Of a stretch of DNA of 64,000 bases, positions 38,924-49,013 are shown piece after piece. The first letter of the stretch is position 1. Each line of letters begins with the position of its first letter. A program made the translations under genes and the position numbers. Under the pieces are notes generated by a model that ran no database searches, was not told the origin of the DNA, and worked only from the letters and a program-made list of their open reading frames with translations. The stretch is taken from assembly GCA_902548405.1 (NCBI GenBank), contig CACCRN010000003.1, positions 62,001-126,000 of the forward strand. The letters run 5' to 3'. The stretch is from an uncultured Pelagibacteraceae bacterium (GTDB lineage Bacteria > Pseudomonadota > Alphaproteobacteria > Pelagibacterales > Pelagibacteraceae).

Positions 38924-40357
38924 ATGTTAGATAAAAAAAATTTTTATATTAATGGTGCTTGGGTTAAACCAAACAGCGCTGAAGAAATTAAAGTAATCGA
39001 TCCAGCTACAGAAGATAACTGTGCCGTAATTACTTTGGGAAATAAAGCAGATGTTGATCTAGCAGTTAGTGCAGCAAAAGATGCTTATGAGTCTTGGGCT
39101 TTTTCCTCTAAAGAAGAAAGAATTACATTATTAGAAAAACTTTATGAAAATTATAAGAAAAGATGGGCAGATATTGCAGAAGCCATAACTCTTGAAATGG
39201 GTGCACCAAAAGATTTTGCCACAAAATTACAAGCAGGAACAGGAGCAAGTCATATTAAATCATTTATCAGATATTTGAAAAATTTCGAATTTGAAAAACC
39301 ATTGGGAGAACACGCTCCTAACCAAAGATTAATTTATGAACCTAAAGGTGTTTGTGCATTAATAACGCCATGGAATTGGCCCATGAACCAAGTTTGTTTA
39401 AAAGTAATGCCAGCAATTGCTGCAGGTTGCACAATGGTATTAAAGCCATCAGAATTAGCGCCACTTTCATCAATGATACTTGCTGAAATTATTGATGAAG
39501 TAAAATTTCCAAAAGGTGTGTTTAATTTAGTTAATGGTGATGGAGGAACAACAGGTGATGCTCTTACAAGCCATCCAGATATTAATATGATTTCTTTCAC
39601 AGGATCAACAAGAGCTGGAGCTTTGATTTCTCAAAATGCTGCTAAAGATTTTAAAAGAGTAAGCTTAGAGCTAGGTGGTAAAGGGGCAAATATAATTTTT
39701 AAAGACGCTGATCCAGAAGCAATTGAAAGAGGTGCTTTAAGATGTTTTAGAAATTCTGGACAATCTTGTAACGCTCCAACAAGAATGTTGGTTGAAAAAT
39801 CAATGTATGATGAAGCTATAGAGAGATTAAAAAAATATACTGAAAATTTTGAAGTGGGTGATCCTAAAAAAGAAGGGGAGCACATAGGTCCAGTTATTTC
39901 AGAAACTCAATACAATAAAATTCAAACTTTAATTCAAAAAGGTATTGATGAAGGAGCAAAATTAGTTGCTGGAGGAACAGGTAAACCTGACGGATTAGAT
40001 AAAGGTTACTTTGTTAAACCAACTGTATTTGCAGATGTAAATAATGATATGGATGTTGCAAGAACTGAAATTTTTGGACCAGTTCTATCTGTTATCCCAT
40101 TTGAAACAGAGGAAGAAGCAATTAAAATTACAAATGATACTTCATATGGATTAACAAACTATATTCAAACTCAAGACTCTGAAAAAGTTCAAAGAGTTGC
40201 TAGAAAATTAAGATCTGGAATGGTGGATGTTAATGGTGCTGGTATTGCAGTTGATGCACCCTTTGGAGGTTTTAAACACTCTGGTATTGGTAGAGAAGCT
40301 GGCGAACATGGCTTAGAAGAATTTTTAGAGGTGAAAGCAGTAGGTGGTTGGAGTTAA
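38924..40357 (+). CDS. Aldehyde dehydrogenase family protein, paralogous to 23276-24706
   Basis: LITPWNWPMNQVCLKVMPA, ELGGKGANIIF, NSGQSCNAPTRM, TEIFGPVLSVIPF. Confidence 0.9.
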   Translation: MLDKKNFYINGAWVKPNSAEEIKVIDPATEDNCAVITLGNKADVDLAVSAAKDAYESWAFSSKEERITLLEKLYENYKKRWADIAEAITLEMGAPKDFATKLQAGTGASHIKSFIRYLKNFEFEKPLGEHAPNQRLIYEPKGVCALITPWNWPMNQVCLKVMPAIAAGCTMVLKPSELAPLSSMILAEIIDEVKFPKGVFNLVNGDGGTTGDALTSHPDINMISFTGSTRAGALISQNAAKDFKRVSLELGGKGANIIFKDADPEAIERGALRCFRNSGQSCNAPTRMLVEKSMYDEAIERLKKYTENFEVGDPKKEGEHIGPVISETQYNKIQTLIQKGIDEGAKLVAGGTGKPDGLDKGYFVKPTVFADVNNDMDVARTEIFGPVLSVIPFETEEEAIKITNDTSYGLTNYIQTQDSEKVQRVARKLRSGMVDVNGAGIAVDAPFGGFKHSGIGREAGEHGLEEFLEVKAVGGWS

Positions 40358-41532
40358 TTTACTGATTTATCTTTTACACCTTCTAAAAATTTAAGGCATT
40401 TTTTCATCTCGTTTAATTCTATGAACTCATCAATTTTATGAGCTTGCTCTATGGATCCAGGTCCACAAACAACTGTACTAATTCCTAGTTCTTGAAATAA
40501 ACCGGCTTCTGTTCCAAAAGAAACCACTTCCCTTGAATTATCACCAGTTATATTTGATACAAATTCACATGCTTCAGATTCATCTAATCTATTAAACCCA
40601 ACCACTTCACCAATCGTTTCTTTTTTTATGTAAGAATCTGGAAATACCTTTTTCATTTCCGGGAGCAGTACTTCATTTGCATATTTATCAATTTCATTTG
40701 TTACAAATTCCCCATCTTCTTTTACAACTGGCCTTGTTTCCCATTCAACACTACATTTGTCTGCAATAACATTATGAGCAATACCACCTTTAATGCCTCC
40801 AATTGATAAGGTTGAATGTGGAGGATCAAAAATACTATTTTCTTTAACTCGTTTTTTTAACTGTTCTCTTATTTCTAAAAGTTTTCCAACATACCTAGTA
40901 GCATACTCTGCAGCATTTACTCCTAGATGTGGTTTTGAACTATGTCCTGCTAGTCCTCCAAAGTGAACTGTGTATTCATTCATACCTTTGTGAGCATCTA
41001 TTATTTTCATTGTAGTTGGTTCTCCTATTATACAAATTCCATTTTTGATATCTCTTTTTTTCAATTCCTCTATCAACAGAGGAGCACCAATACACGCAGT
41101 CTCTTCATCAAAAGTGTAACAGAAATGTAAGTCTCTATCTAAATTACTTTCTTTAAAGATTGGTGCATAAGCAAGTGTACATGCAATAAATCCTTTCATG
41201 TCACATGAGCCTCTTCCATAAAGTTTATCTTTTTTAATTGTTGCAACAAATGGATCGGTGCTCCAACCTTTAGAAACTGGAACTACATCAGTGTGTCCTG
41301 ATAGAATGATTGGTTTTTTTGTGCTTTGATTTTTTGCTTTTAAAGTTCCAAAAAGATTAACTCTTTTTTTATCATCATCGTAAACTTTGAAAGTATCTAT
41401 TCCGATGTTATTTAAAATGTTTTCACAATAATCAATCAAATTACTATTATCTTGGCCTGAGATAGTTTTAAATGCAATTAAGTCAGTTAAAATCTTGATT
41501 GATTTTTCATATAAATTGTTATCTATACTCAT
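40354..41532 (-). CDS. argE: Acetylornithine deacetylase (M20 family)
   Basis: LSGHTDVVPV, YGRGSCDMKGFIA, EETACIGA, GEPTTMKIIDAHKG, FGTEAGLFQELGI. Confidence 0.85.
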   Translation of the reverse strand: MSIDNNLYEKSIKILTDLIAFKTISGQDNSNLIDYCENILNNIGIDTFKVYDDDKKRVNLFGTLKAKNQSTKKPIILSGHTDVVPVSKGWSTDPFVATIKKDKLYGRGSCDMKGFIACTLAYAPIFKESNLDRDLHFCYTFDEETACIGAPLLIEELKKRDIKNGICIIGEPTTMKIIDAHKGMNEYTVHFGGLAGHSSKPHLGVNAAEYATRYVGKLLEIREQLKKRVKENSIFDPPHSTLSIGGIKGGIAHNVIADKCSVEWETRPVVKEDGEFVTNEIDKYANEVLLPEMKKVFPDSYIKKETIGEVVGFNRLDESEACEFVSNITGDNSREVVSFGTEAGLFQELGISTVVCGPGSIEQAHKIDEFIELNEMKKCLKFLEGVKDKSVN

Positions 41533-41556
41533 AAACTTAAAACACTATATTATATT

Positions 41557-41901
41557 ATGATTAAAGAGCAAATTACCTATGACATTTTTGACAAAGTAGA
41601 TATTAGAGTCGGTACTGTAATTTCAGTTAAAAAAAATGAAAAGGCTAGAAAACCATCTTTAGTAGTTGAAGTAGATTTTGGAAGTGAAATTGGCATCAAA
41701 CAATCATCAGCTCAAATTACTCATTATTATAATGAGGAGAATTTAAAAGGAAAGCAGGTCATTGCAGTTTGTAATTTTCCTGAGAAAAATATTGCTGGTG
41801 TAGTTTCACAAGTATTAGTTTTAGGAGCAATAGATGCTGAAGGGAAAGTTACTTTAGTACACCCATCACAAAAAGCTGAGAATGGTTTACCAATTGCTTA
41901 G
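41557..41901 (+). CDS. csaA: CsaA-like tRNA-binding domain protein
   Basis: VDIRVGTVISVKKNEKARKPSLVVEVDFG, KGKQVIAVCNFPEKNIAG. Confidence 0.85.
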   Translation: MIKEQITYDIFDKVDIRVGTVISVKKNEKARKPSLVVEVDFGSEIGIKQSSAQITHYYNEENLKGKQVIAVCNFPEKNIAGVVSQVLVLGAIDAEGKVTLVHPSQKAENGLPIA

Positions 41902-41903
41902 TA

Positions 41904-42497
41904 ATGCATCCTGAAATTCTCTCGATAACTTTATTTGGAATTGTTGCTGCATTTACACCTGGCCCTAATAACTTTGTTGCTTTTTATTCTGGTTTTAACT
42001 TTGGTATAGTTAGAACACTTCCACATATAATCGGGGTTACCCTAGGATTTCCATTTCTGTTATTATGCCTAGCTTTAGGTTTGATAAATATATTTAAGCT
42101 TTATCCTTTGATTCAAGAAATATTAAAATATTTAGGAACTCTATTTTTGATTTATTTAGCTTATAAAATTTCTTTTTCAGGTCCATCAAATCAAGAAAAT
42201 AAAAATAAAAATCCGATTAAATTTCATGAAACTTTTATCTTTCAGTTTCTAAATCCAAAAGGTGTAATTGCATCTATAATTCTTGTATCCACTTATATAA
42301 ACCCAGGTGAAACATTTGTGAGTTATACGACTCAAATTCTTATTATGGCTTTACTAGTTTCAGTAACGAGTATAACTCTTTGGACATTTTTGGGTAAATT
42401 CTTTAGGAAATTTGCGACAAATCAGAAATTTATTAATTATTTTAATTATGCTATGTCACTGCTTCTTTTAACAAGCATAATAACTTTTTACTTATAA
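41904..42497 (+). CDS. LysE family translocator
   Basis: GIVAAFTPGPNNFVAFYSG, FQFLNPKGVIASI. Confidence 0.8.
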   Translation: MHPEILSITLFGIVAAFTPGPNNFVAFYSGFNFGIVRTLPHIIGVTLGFPFLLLCLALGLINIFKLYPLIQEILKYLGTLFLIYLAYKISFSGPSNQENKNKNPIKFHETFIFQFLNPKGVIASIILVSTYINPGETFVSYTTQILIMALLVSVTSITLWTFLGKFFRKFATNQKFINYFNYAMSLLLLTSIITFYL

Positions 42498-42500
42498 AAT

Positions 42501-45170
42501 ATGACACCAGGAAACAAAAATTCTTATAATTCTCTTAAAAAAATTAATATCAACAACAAAGAGTATAATTATTATTCATTAAGCGAAGCAGAAAAAAATG
42601 GGCTAGATGGAATTAATAAACTTCCAAAATCTCTAAAAGTTTTATTAGAAAATTTATTAAGATACGAAGATGATTTGAGTGTTACAAAATCTCAAATAGA
42701 AGCAATTAAAAATTGGCTGGAGTCAAAAAAATCAAAAACTGAAATCGCATATAGACCTGCTAGAGTTTTGCTTCAAGATTATACAGGAATTCCTGCTGTT
42801 GCAGATTTAGCTGCAATGAGAGAGGCTGTTAAAGAAAAAAATAAAGATCCCAATACAATCAATCCATTATCAGCAGTTGATCTTGTAATTGATCATTCTG
42901 TTCAAGTTGATCAATCTGCAAAAGCAGATTCATTTGAAAAAAACGTAGATATAGAATTCAATAGAAATGGTGAGAGATATTCATTTTTAAAATGGGGACA
43001 ACAAGCTTTTGATAATTTTAGAATTGTCCCTCCAGGAACAGGAATTTGTCATCAGGTAAATTTAGAATACTTATCTAAAGTAGTTTGGTCTGAAGAATTT
43101 AAAGGTGAGAAATATATATTTCCAGATACACTTGTCGGCACAGACAGCCATACAACGATGGTTAATGGACTTTCTGTTTTAGGCTGGGGAGTAGGAGGTA
43201 TTGAAGCAGAAGCAGGAATGTTAGGCCAACCTATATCTATGTTGATACCTGAAGTGATTGGTTTTGAAGTTAAAAATAAAATGCCCGAAGGTACAACAGC
43301 AACAGATCTTGTTTTAACAGTGGTTAAAATGTTAAGAGATAAAGGTGTTGTTGGAAAATTTGTAGAATTTTATGGAGATGGATTAAAAAATCTAACTCTT
43401 GCAGATAGAGCAACTATTGCAAATATGGCTCCAGAATACGGTGCTACTTGTGGTTTTTTTCCAATAGATGATGAAACTTTAAAATATCTAAAATTTTCAG
43501 GAAGAGATCAGCACACTGTCGAAGTAGTTGAAAAATACGCGAAAGAACAAGGATTATGGGCAAGTAATGATTTAGAATTTACTGATGTAATTTCATTAGA
43601 CATGTCTACGGTTGTACCAACTATTTCTGGGCCAAAAAGACCTCAAGATAAAGTTTTGTTAACTGATGCACCAACTTCATTTAAAAAAGTTTTATCTGAA
43701 GCAACTAATAAAGATAAAAAATCAATATCAAAAGTTTCAAATACTGATTATGAAATTCAAGATGGTTCAATTTTAATTGCTGCTATAACTTCATGTACCA
43801 ATACTTCAAATCCAAATGTTTTAATTGGAGCAGGTTTGCTTGCTAAAAAAGCTGTTGAGTATGGATTAGAAGTTAAGCCTTGGGTTAAAACATCATTAGC
43901 ACCTGGATCTCAAGTAGTGACTGACTATTTAGAAAAAGCTGGTTTAAATACTTATTTAGATCAATTAGGATTTAATTTAGTTGGATATGGATGCACTACT
44001 TGTATTGGAAACTCAGGACCATTACCTGAAAATATAGTTGAAGCGATTCAAAAAGAAAATATTCACGCCGTTTCTGTACTATCAGGAAATAGAAATTTTG
44101 AAGGAAGAATTTCCCCGCATATTAAAGCAAACTATTTAGCCTCTCCACCATTGGTGGTTGCTTACGCAATAGCTGGACATATGGAGTTTGATTTATACAA
44201 AGACCCTCTTGGAAAAAGTAAAGATGGGAAAGATATATTTTTGAAAGATATTTGGCCATCAAATCAAGAAATAGAGGATACTTTAAAACAATCTTTGAAT
44301 GCTGATATGTTTATCCAAAGATACTCAAATGTATCCGACGGCCCTACTCAATGGCAACAAATTAAAACTGAAAAAAGCAGTATTTACAAATGGGATGAAG
44401 GTTCAACTTATGTAAAAAAACCACCGTTCTTTGAAGGTTTGTCTGATGAGCCAGAAGGATTTAAAGAAATTAAAGATGCAAGACCGTTATTAATATTGGG
44501 TGATATGATAACAACAGATCACATTTCACCAGCTGGAAGCATACAAAAAGATAGTCCAACTGGAGAATATTTTATGGAACATCAAATTTTACCTAAAGAT
44601 TATAATTCTTATGGCTCAAGAAGAGGAAATCATGAAGTTATGATGAGAGGAACTTTTGCTAATATTAGAATTAGAAATGAAATGGCTCCAGGAACTGAAG
44701 GTGGATTTACAAAATTATATCCTGAAGAAAAAGTAATGCCTGTTTATGATGCAGTTGTTGAGTATAAAAAAAGAGGAACTGATTTAGTGGTAATAGGTGG
44801 TAAAGAATATGGAACTGGCTCTTCGAGAGATTGGGCTGCTAAAGGAACTAAACTTTTAGGTGTAAAAGCAGTTATTGCTGAAAGTTTTGAAAGAATTCAT
44901 AGATCAAATTTAATTGGAATGGGAATTTTACCACTGCAATTTAAAGATGGAGAAAACAGAAAAAGCTTAAACTTAGTTGGTTCAGAACTAATAAGTGTAG
45001 TTGATATTGAAAAAGGCATCAATCCTTCTGATGAAGTTACTATAGAAATCAAGTATATCTCTGGAGAAATTAAAAAAGTGAAGACTTTATCTAGAATAGA
45101 TACTAAAAATGAGTTGGAATATTATAAAAATGGAGGAATTCTCCAATATGTGCTAAGGAACATGATTTGA
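42501..45170 (+). CDS. acnA: Aconitate hydratase
   Basis: PDTLVGTDSHTTMVNGLSVLGWGVGGIEAEA, ITSCTNTSNPNVLIGAGLLAKKA, YGCTTCIGNSGPLP, YGTGSSRDWAAKG. Confidence 0.95.
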   Translation: MTPGNKNSYNSLKKININNKEYNYYSLSEAEKNGLDGINKLPKSLKVLLENLLRYEDDLSVTKSQIEAIKNWLESKKSKTEIAYRPARVLLQDYTGIPAVADLAAMREAVKEKNKDPNTINPLSAVDLVIDHSVQVDQSAKADSFEKNVDIEFNRNGERYSFLKWGQQAFDNFRIVPPGTGICHQVNLEYLSKVVWSEEFKGEKYIFPDTLVGTDSHTTMVNGLSVLGWGVGGIEAEAGMLGQPISMLIPEVIGFEVKNKMPEGTTATDLVLTVVKMLRDKGVVGKFVEFYGDGLKNLTLADRATIANMAPEYGATCGFFPIDDETLKYLKFSGRDQHTVEVVEKYAKEQGLWASNDLEFTDVISLDMSTVVPTISGPKRPQDKVLLTDAPTSFKKVLSEATNKDKKSISKVSNTDYEIQDGSILIAAITSCTNTSNPNVLIGAGLLAKKAVEYGLEVKPWVKTSLAPGSQVVTDYLEKAGLNTYLDQLGFNLVGYGCTTCIGNSGPLPENIVEAIQKENIHAVSVLSGNRNFEGRISPHIKANYLASPPLVVAYAIAGHMEFDLYKDPLGKSKDGKDIFLKDIWPSNQEIEDTLKQSLNADMFIQRYSNVSDGPTQWQQIKTEKSSIYKWDEGSTYVKKPPFFEGLSDEPEGFKEIKDARPLLILGDMITTDHISPAGSIQKDSPTGEYFMEHQILPKDYNSYGSRRGNHEVMMRGTFANIRIRNEMAPGTEGGFTKLYPEEKVMPVYDAVVEYKKRGTDLVVIGGKEYGTGSSRDWAAKGTKLLGVKAVIAESFERIHRSNLIGMGILPLQFKDGENRKSLNLVGSELISVVDIEKGINPSDEVTIEIKYISGEIKKVKTLSRIDTKNELEYYKNGGILQYVLRNMI

Positions 45171-45171
45171 T

Positions 45172-45816
45172 ATGGACGAAGATTTATCAATAATAAATGC
45201 AAACACTAGAAACGAAAAAATTAAGAACTTTTTTGTAAATAACAAAAAGGTTCTAATTTTTTCAGTTATTGTTTTAGTTTTGGTTGTAATAGGTGTTTAC
45301 AGTTACGATAAATATACAACTGACAAAAAAAGACAGATATCTGATAATTTTAATGCAATTACGATCGATCATTCTGAAAATTCTAAAGACACAACTTTAA
45401 ATAAATTGTTAGAGATAATTAATCAAAAAGATCCAACTTATTCTCCGCTCTCTCTTTATTTTATAATTGATAACAATCTCCTTTCTGATCAAAGCGAGGT
45501 TAATAAATTATTTGATGTCATAATCGATGAAACATCACTAGATAAAGAAATTAAAAATTTAGTTATCTATAAAAAGGCACTATTTAATGCAGATCAGGCA
45601 AATGAAGCTGATTTACTAAATATGCTAAATCCATTAATTAATTCAGAAAGTGTATGGAAATCGCACGCATTATACTTAATGGCCGAATATTTTTATGCAC
45701 AAGATCAAAAACAAAAAGCAAAAGAATTTTTTCAACAAATAACGACTTTAGAAAATCCAAATCCAGATATAAGAATAGAATCAGAGAAAAGATTAAACAG
45801 AGATTTGAGTGATTAG
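45172..45816 (+). CDS. YfgM-like membrane-anchored tetratricopeptide-type protein
   Basis: N-terminal TM (VLIFSVIVLVLVVIGVYSY), helical repeat-like periplasmic region, directly upstream of bamB. Confidence 0.6.
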   Translation: MDEDLSIINANTRNEKIKNFFVNNKKVLIFSVIVLVLVVIGVYSYDKYTTDKKRQISDNFNAITIDHSENSKDTTLNKLLEIINQKDPTYSPLSLYFIIDNNLLSDQSEVNKLFDVIIDETSLDKEIKNLVIYKKALFNADQANEADLLNMLNPLINSESVWKSHALYLMAEYFYAQDQKQKAKEFFQQITTLENPNPDIRIESEKRLNRDLSD

Positions 45817-47107
45817 ACTATTAGCATTATTTATTACATTTTTTCTTCTAAATAATTGTTCTTTCAATGAAAATTCAAGAATTTGGAAAGATAAGGAAAA
45901 AGATTTATCAGAAAAAGAAAATGTAAAAAAAATATTTGCAGAGGAAGAGGTAAAAGCTTCTGAATTTAATCAGGAAGTTAAACTCGATTTATCTGAATTA
46001 AGAACAACCAACAAAATAATTGATAATGCCAATAACTACGGTGCCCAAAGCTATGATGGCCAATTAGAAAAAATAGGTAATTTTAAATTTTCAAAGTTAG
46101 ATGAAATAAATAATCTTAATTACAAACCAATTTTCCTATCAGATGGATTAATTTTCTTTGATAAAAAAGGCACAATTATTAGATTTGATAATAATAAAAA
46201 AGTGTTATGGAAAAAAAATCATTACACCAAGTCAGAAAAAAAATTAAGACCAAAGTTAAATTTTGCAATTAAAGAAAATAGTATATTCATTACTGACAGT
46301 ATTGCTAAATATTATTCGATTAATCTTGAAACAGGTGAATTGAATTGGACAAAAAATAATACCTATCCATTTAATTCAGATATCAAAAGTTATAAAAACA
46401 AAATTTTCGTTGTTGATTATAAAAATACTTTGAGATGCTATAAAATTGAAGACGGATCTGAATGTTGGAATTTGCAAACAGAAGATTCTTTTACAATATC
46501 AAATGCAAAATATTCATTAATTTTAATTGACGAAATGGTGGTGTTTAGTAACTCAATTGGAGATATCACAGCTGTTGATATTGAGACTGGATTAATCACT
46601 TGGCAGTTACCAACTCAAAGCAGTAGTATTATTAATGAAACTTATAATTTCAAAATATCAAAACTAGTATCAGATGGAAAATCTATCTTTTTTTCAAATA
46701 ATAAAAATGAATTTTATTCAGTAGATGTTAAAACAGGAGTAGTTAATTGGATAAATGATTTAAATTCAAATATTACTCCAATAATTACTGGCAATTTGAT
46801 TTTTACAGTTTCTAATGACGGATATTTGTATGTTGTTGAAAAAAATAAAGGCAACATTCTTAGAATTACAGATCTTTTTAATAACTATAAAATTAAAAAA
46901 AGAAAAGAAATTGAACCAGTTGGTTTTGTGATAGGTAATACTAATTTGTATTTAACAAATACTGACGGAAAAATAATAATTGCTGATTTAAGTGAAGGAA
47001 AAGTTTTAAACGTAGAAAAAGTCTCTGGAGACATTGTTTCAGAACCATTTATATTTGATAATAATTTGTATGTAGTTAGAAACGGTTCTATCCTACAATA
47101 CAATTAA
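45809..47107 (+). CDS. bamB: BamB-like PQQ/beta-propeller outer membrane assembly lipoprotein
   Basis: Lipoprotein signal LFITFFLLNNC; repeated blade motifs (INLETGELNW, VDIETGLITWQLP, VDVKTGVVNW). Confidence 0.8.
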   Translation: MIRLLALFITFFLLNNCSFNENSRIWKDKEKDLSEKENVKKIFAEEEVKASEFNQEVKLDLSELRTTNKIIDNANNYGAQSYDGQLEKIGNFKFSKLDEINNLNYKPIFLSDGLIFFDKKGTIIRFDNNKKVLWKKNHYTKSEKKLRPKLNFAIKENSIFITDSIAKYYSINLETGELNWTKNNTYPFNSDIKSYKNKIFVVDYKNTLRCYKIEDGSECWNLQTEDSFTISNAKYSLILIDEMVVFSNSIGDITAVDIETGLITWQLPTQSSSIINETYNFKISKLVSDGKSIFFSNNKNEFYSVDVKTGVVNWINDLNSNITPIITGNLIFTVSNDGYLYVVEKNKGNILRITDLFNNYKIKKRKEIEPVGFVIGNTNLYLTNTDGKIIIADLSEGKVLNVEKVSGDIVSEPFIFDNNLYVVRNGSILQYN

Positions 47108-47109
47108 AT

Positions 47110-47541
47110 ATGATCTTGAAATTTTTAGAAAAGATCGGAAGAAAAAAAGTAGTTCTAGATAGAGGACCATCACACCCAAAATTTGATCAAGCAAAACCGT
47201 GGATGAATAGATATTATGTGATATTCAGAAATAGACCTAAATGGTTTCCATTTAATATATTAATTCATGAAATGTTAGATGATGATCATGGTGATGGGGT
47301 GCATAACCATTTATGCCCATACATTACAATAATTTTAAGAGGAGGGTACTGGGAAACAACAAAAAATGGAAGATTTTGGAGAAAGCCTGGATATATTGGT
47401 TTCAGATCTGCAAATGCTTTTCATAGAGTTGATTTAGAACCAGGCACAAAACCAATGACAATATTCATTCCAGGACCATTTGGTTTACGAAAAGGACCAC
47501 GATCAGAATATGGTATCGATTTTAAAACTAAAAGAAGATAA
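47110..47541 (+). CDS. Cupin-fold protein of unknown function
   Basis: DGVHNHLCPYITIILRGGYWET ... RSANAFHRVDLEPG cupin-type metal-binding pattern. Confidence 0.55.
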   Translation: MILKFLEKIGRKKVVLDRGPSHPKFDQAKPWMNRYYVIFRNRPKWFPFNILIHEMLDDDHGDGVHNHLCPYITIILRGGYWETTKNGRFWRKPGYIGFRSANAFHRVDLEPGTKPMTIFIPGPFGLRKGPRSEYGIDFKTKRR

Positions 47542-48596
47542 TGGCCTTATCTTTTGAAAAAAAATTTATATCTCATTGTAAAAAACAAAATTTAGAAATT
47601 AATCCTAGTCAGATAGATTTAGTAAAAAAATTACAAGAATACTACGAGGGTAATTTCCAATCATTAATATCAAAAATTTTTCAAAGTCAATCTTCTAAAA
47701 AAGGATTTTATTTATATGGTGATGTTGGTGTAGGCAAAACAATGATTTTAGATTTCTTTTTCGATCAATTAGATCATAAGAAACAAAGGTCACATTTTAA
47801 TGAGTTTATGTTGAGTTTTCATAATTTTGTTCACGAAAGAAAAGGTAGTAATCAAGAAAATATTATTAATGAATTTGTTAAAGATTTAAAATCAAAAGCA
47901 TTGATAATTTACTTTGATGAGTTTCAAGTAACTAACATTGTTGATGCTATGATTTTAGGAAAATTATTTGATCAAATCTTCAAAGAAGATATAAAAATAA
48001 TTGTAACTTCCAATACTAAAATCTCTGAGCTTTACAAAGATGGTCTTCAAAGAGATCAGTTCAAACCATTTATAAAAATAATGGAGGATCAATCTTTTCA
48101 ATACGAACTTGTAATAGAAGATGACTATAGAAAATCTAATAATTCTCAAGATAGATACTTTTTTCCACTTGATGAAGAAACCAATTTTAAAATAAATAAA
48201 TTTTTTAGAACTATTACTAAAGATAAAAATAAAACTGAGAAAATAATTAATGTAAAAGGAAGAAATTTTAAAATAGAAAATTTTTATGAAGGCGTGGCTA
48301 GATTTGATTTTAAAACATTATGTGATCAGAATTTAGGTGCAGAAGATTATTTAGAAATTATTAAAAATTGTGTTTTTATAGTAATCGATCAAATACCACA
48401 GTTTGATAATTTTAATTCTAACCAACAGCAAAGATTTATAACTTTATTAGATATAATTTATGATAATAGTGTTCCAATTGCAGTAACAGCTAATCAAAGT
48501 TTGGATAAATTTACATCATCAAAACTACTAGAAAAACCATTTGAAAGAACAATCAGTAGATTATACGAATTAACATCTAAAGTGATGAATTCATGA
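47541..48596 (+). CDS. zapE: ZapE/AFG1-family ATPase
   Basis: KGFYLYGDVGVGKTMILDFFFD, FNEFMLSFHNFVHE, LIIYFDEFQVTNIVDAMILGKLF. Confidence 0.9.
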   Translation: MALSFEKKFISHCKKQNLEINPSQIDLVKKLQEYYEGNFQSLISKIFQSQSSKKGFYLYGDVGVGKTMILDFFFDQLDHKKQRSHFNEFMLSFHNFVHERKGSNQENIINEFVKDLKSKALIIYFDEFQVTNIVDAMILGKLFDQIFKEDIKIIVTSNTKISELYKDGLQRDQFKPFIKIMEDQSFQYELVIEDDYRKSNNSQDRYFFPLDEETNFKINKFFRTITKDKNKTEKIINVKGRNFKIENFYEGVARFDFKTLCDQNLGAEDYLEIIKNCVFIVIDQIPQFDNFNSNQQQRFITLLDIIYDNSVPIAVTANQSLDKFTSSKLLEKPFERTISRLYELTSKVMNS

Positions 48597-49012
48597 AACA
48601 AGAATTTTTTAATCTTCAAATAAACACAAATGGTCAAAAGTTATATGAATTTACAGATCAAACTCTTAATTGGATAAATGAAAATAATTTTAAGAATGGA
48701 ATTTTAAATTTGAGCATCCAGCATACTAGTGCGTCTTTAATTGTACAGGAGAATGCCGATCCAGATGTACAAACTGATTTGATTAAATATTTTGACAAGT
48801 TAGCACCAATGGATAATTCGCTTTATGTTCATACAACTGAGGGTAAAGATGATATGCCAGCTCATATAAAATCTGCATTAACTAATAATCAAATTTCTCT
48901 TAGTATTAAAAATAAAAAATTATTACTGGGAACTTGGCAAGGTCTATATCTGTTTGAACATAGATTAGAGTCTCAAAAAAGATCTATAATTCATCATTTT
49001 TTGGGAGAATAA
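48593..49012 (+). CDS. yjbQ: YjbQ family (UPF0047) protein
   Basis: LNLSIQHTSASLIVQENADPDVQTDL, GTWQGLYLFEHR. Confidence 0.88.
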   Translation: MKQEFFNLQINTNGQKLYEFTDQTLNWINENNFKNGILNLSIQHTSASLIVQENADPDVQTDLIKYFDKLAPMDNSLYVHTTEGKDDMPAHIKSALTNNQISLSIKNKKLLLGTWQGLYLFEHRLESQKRSIIHHFLGE

Positions 49013-49013
49013 G

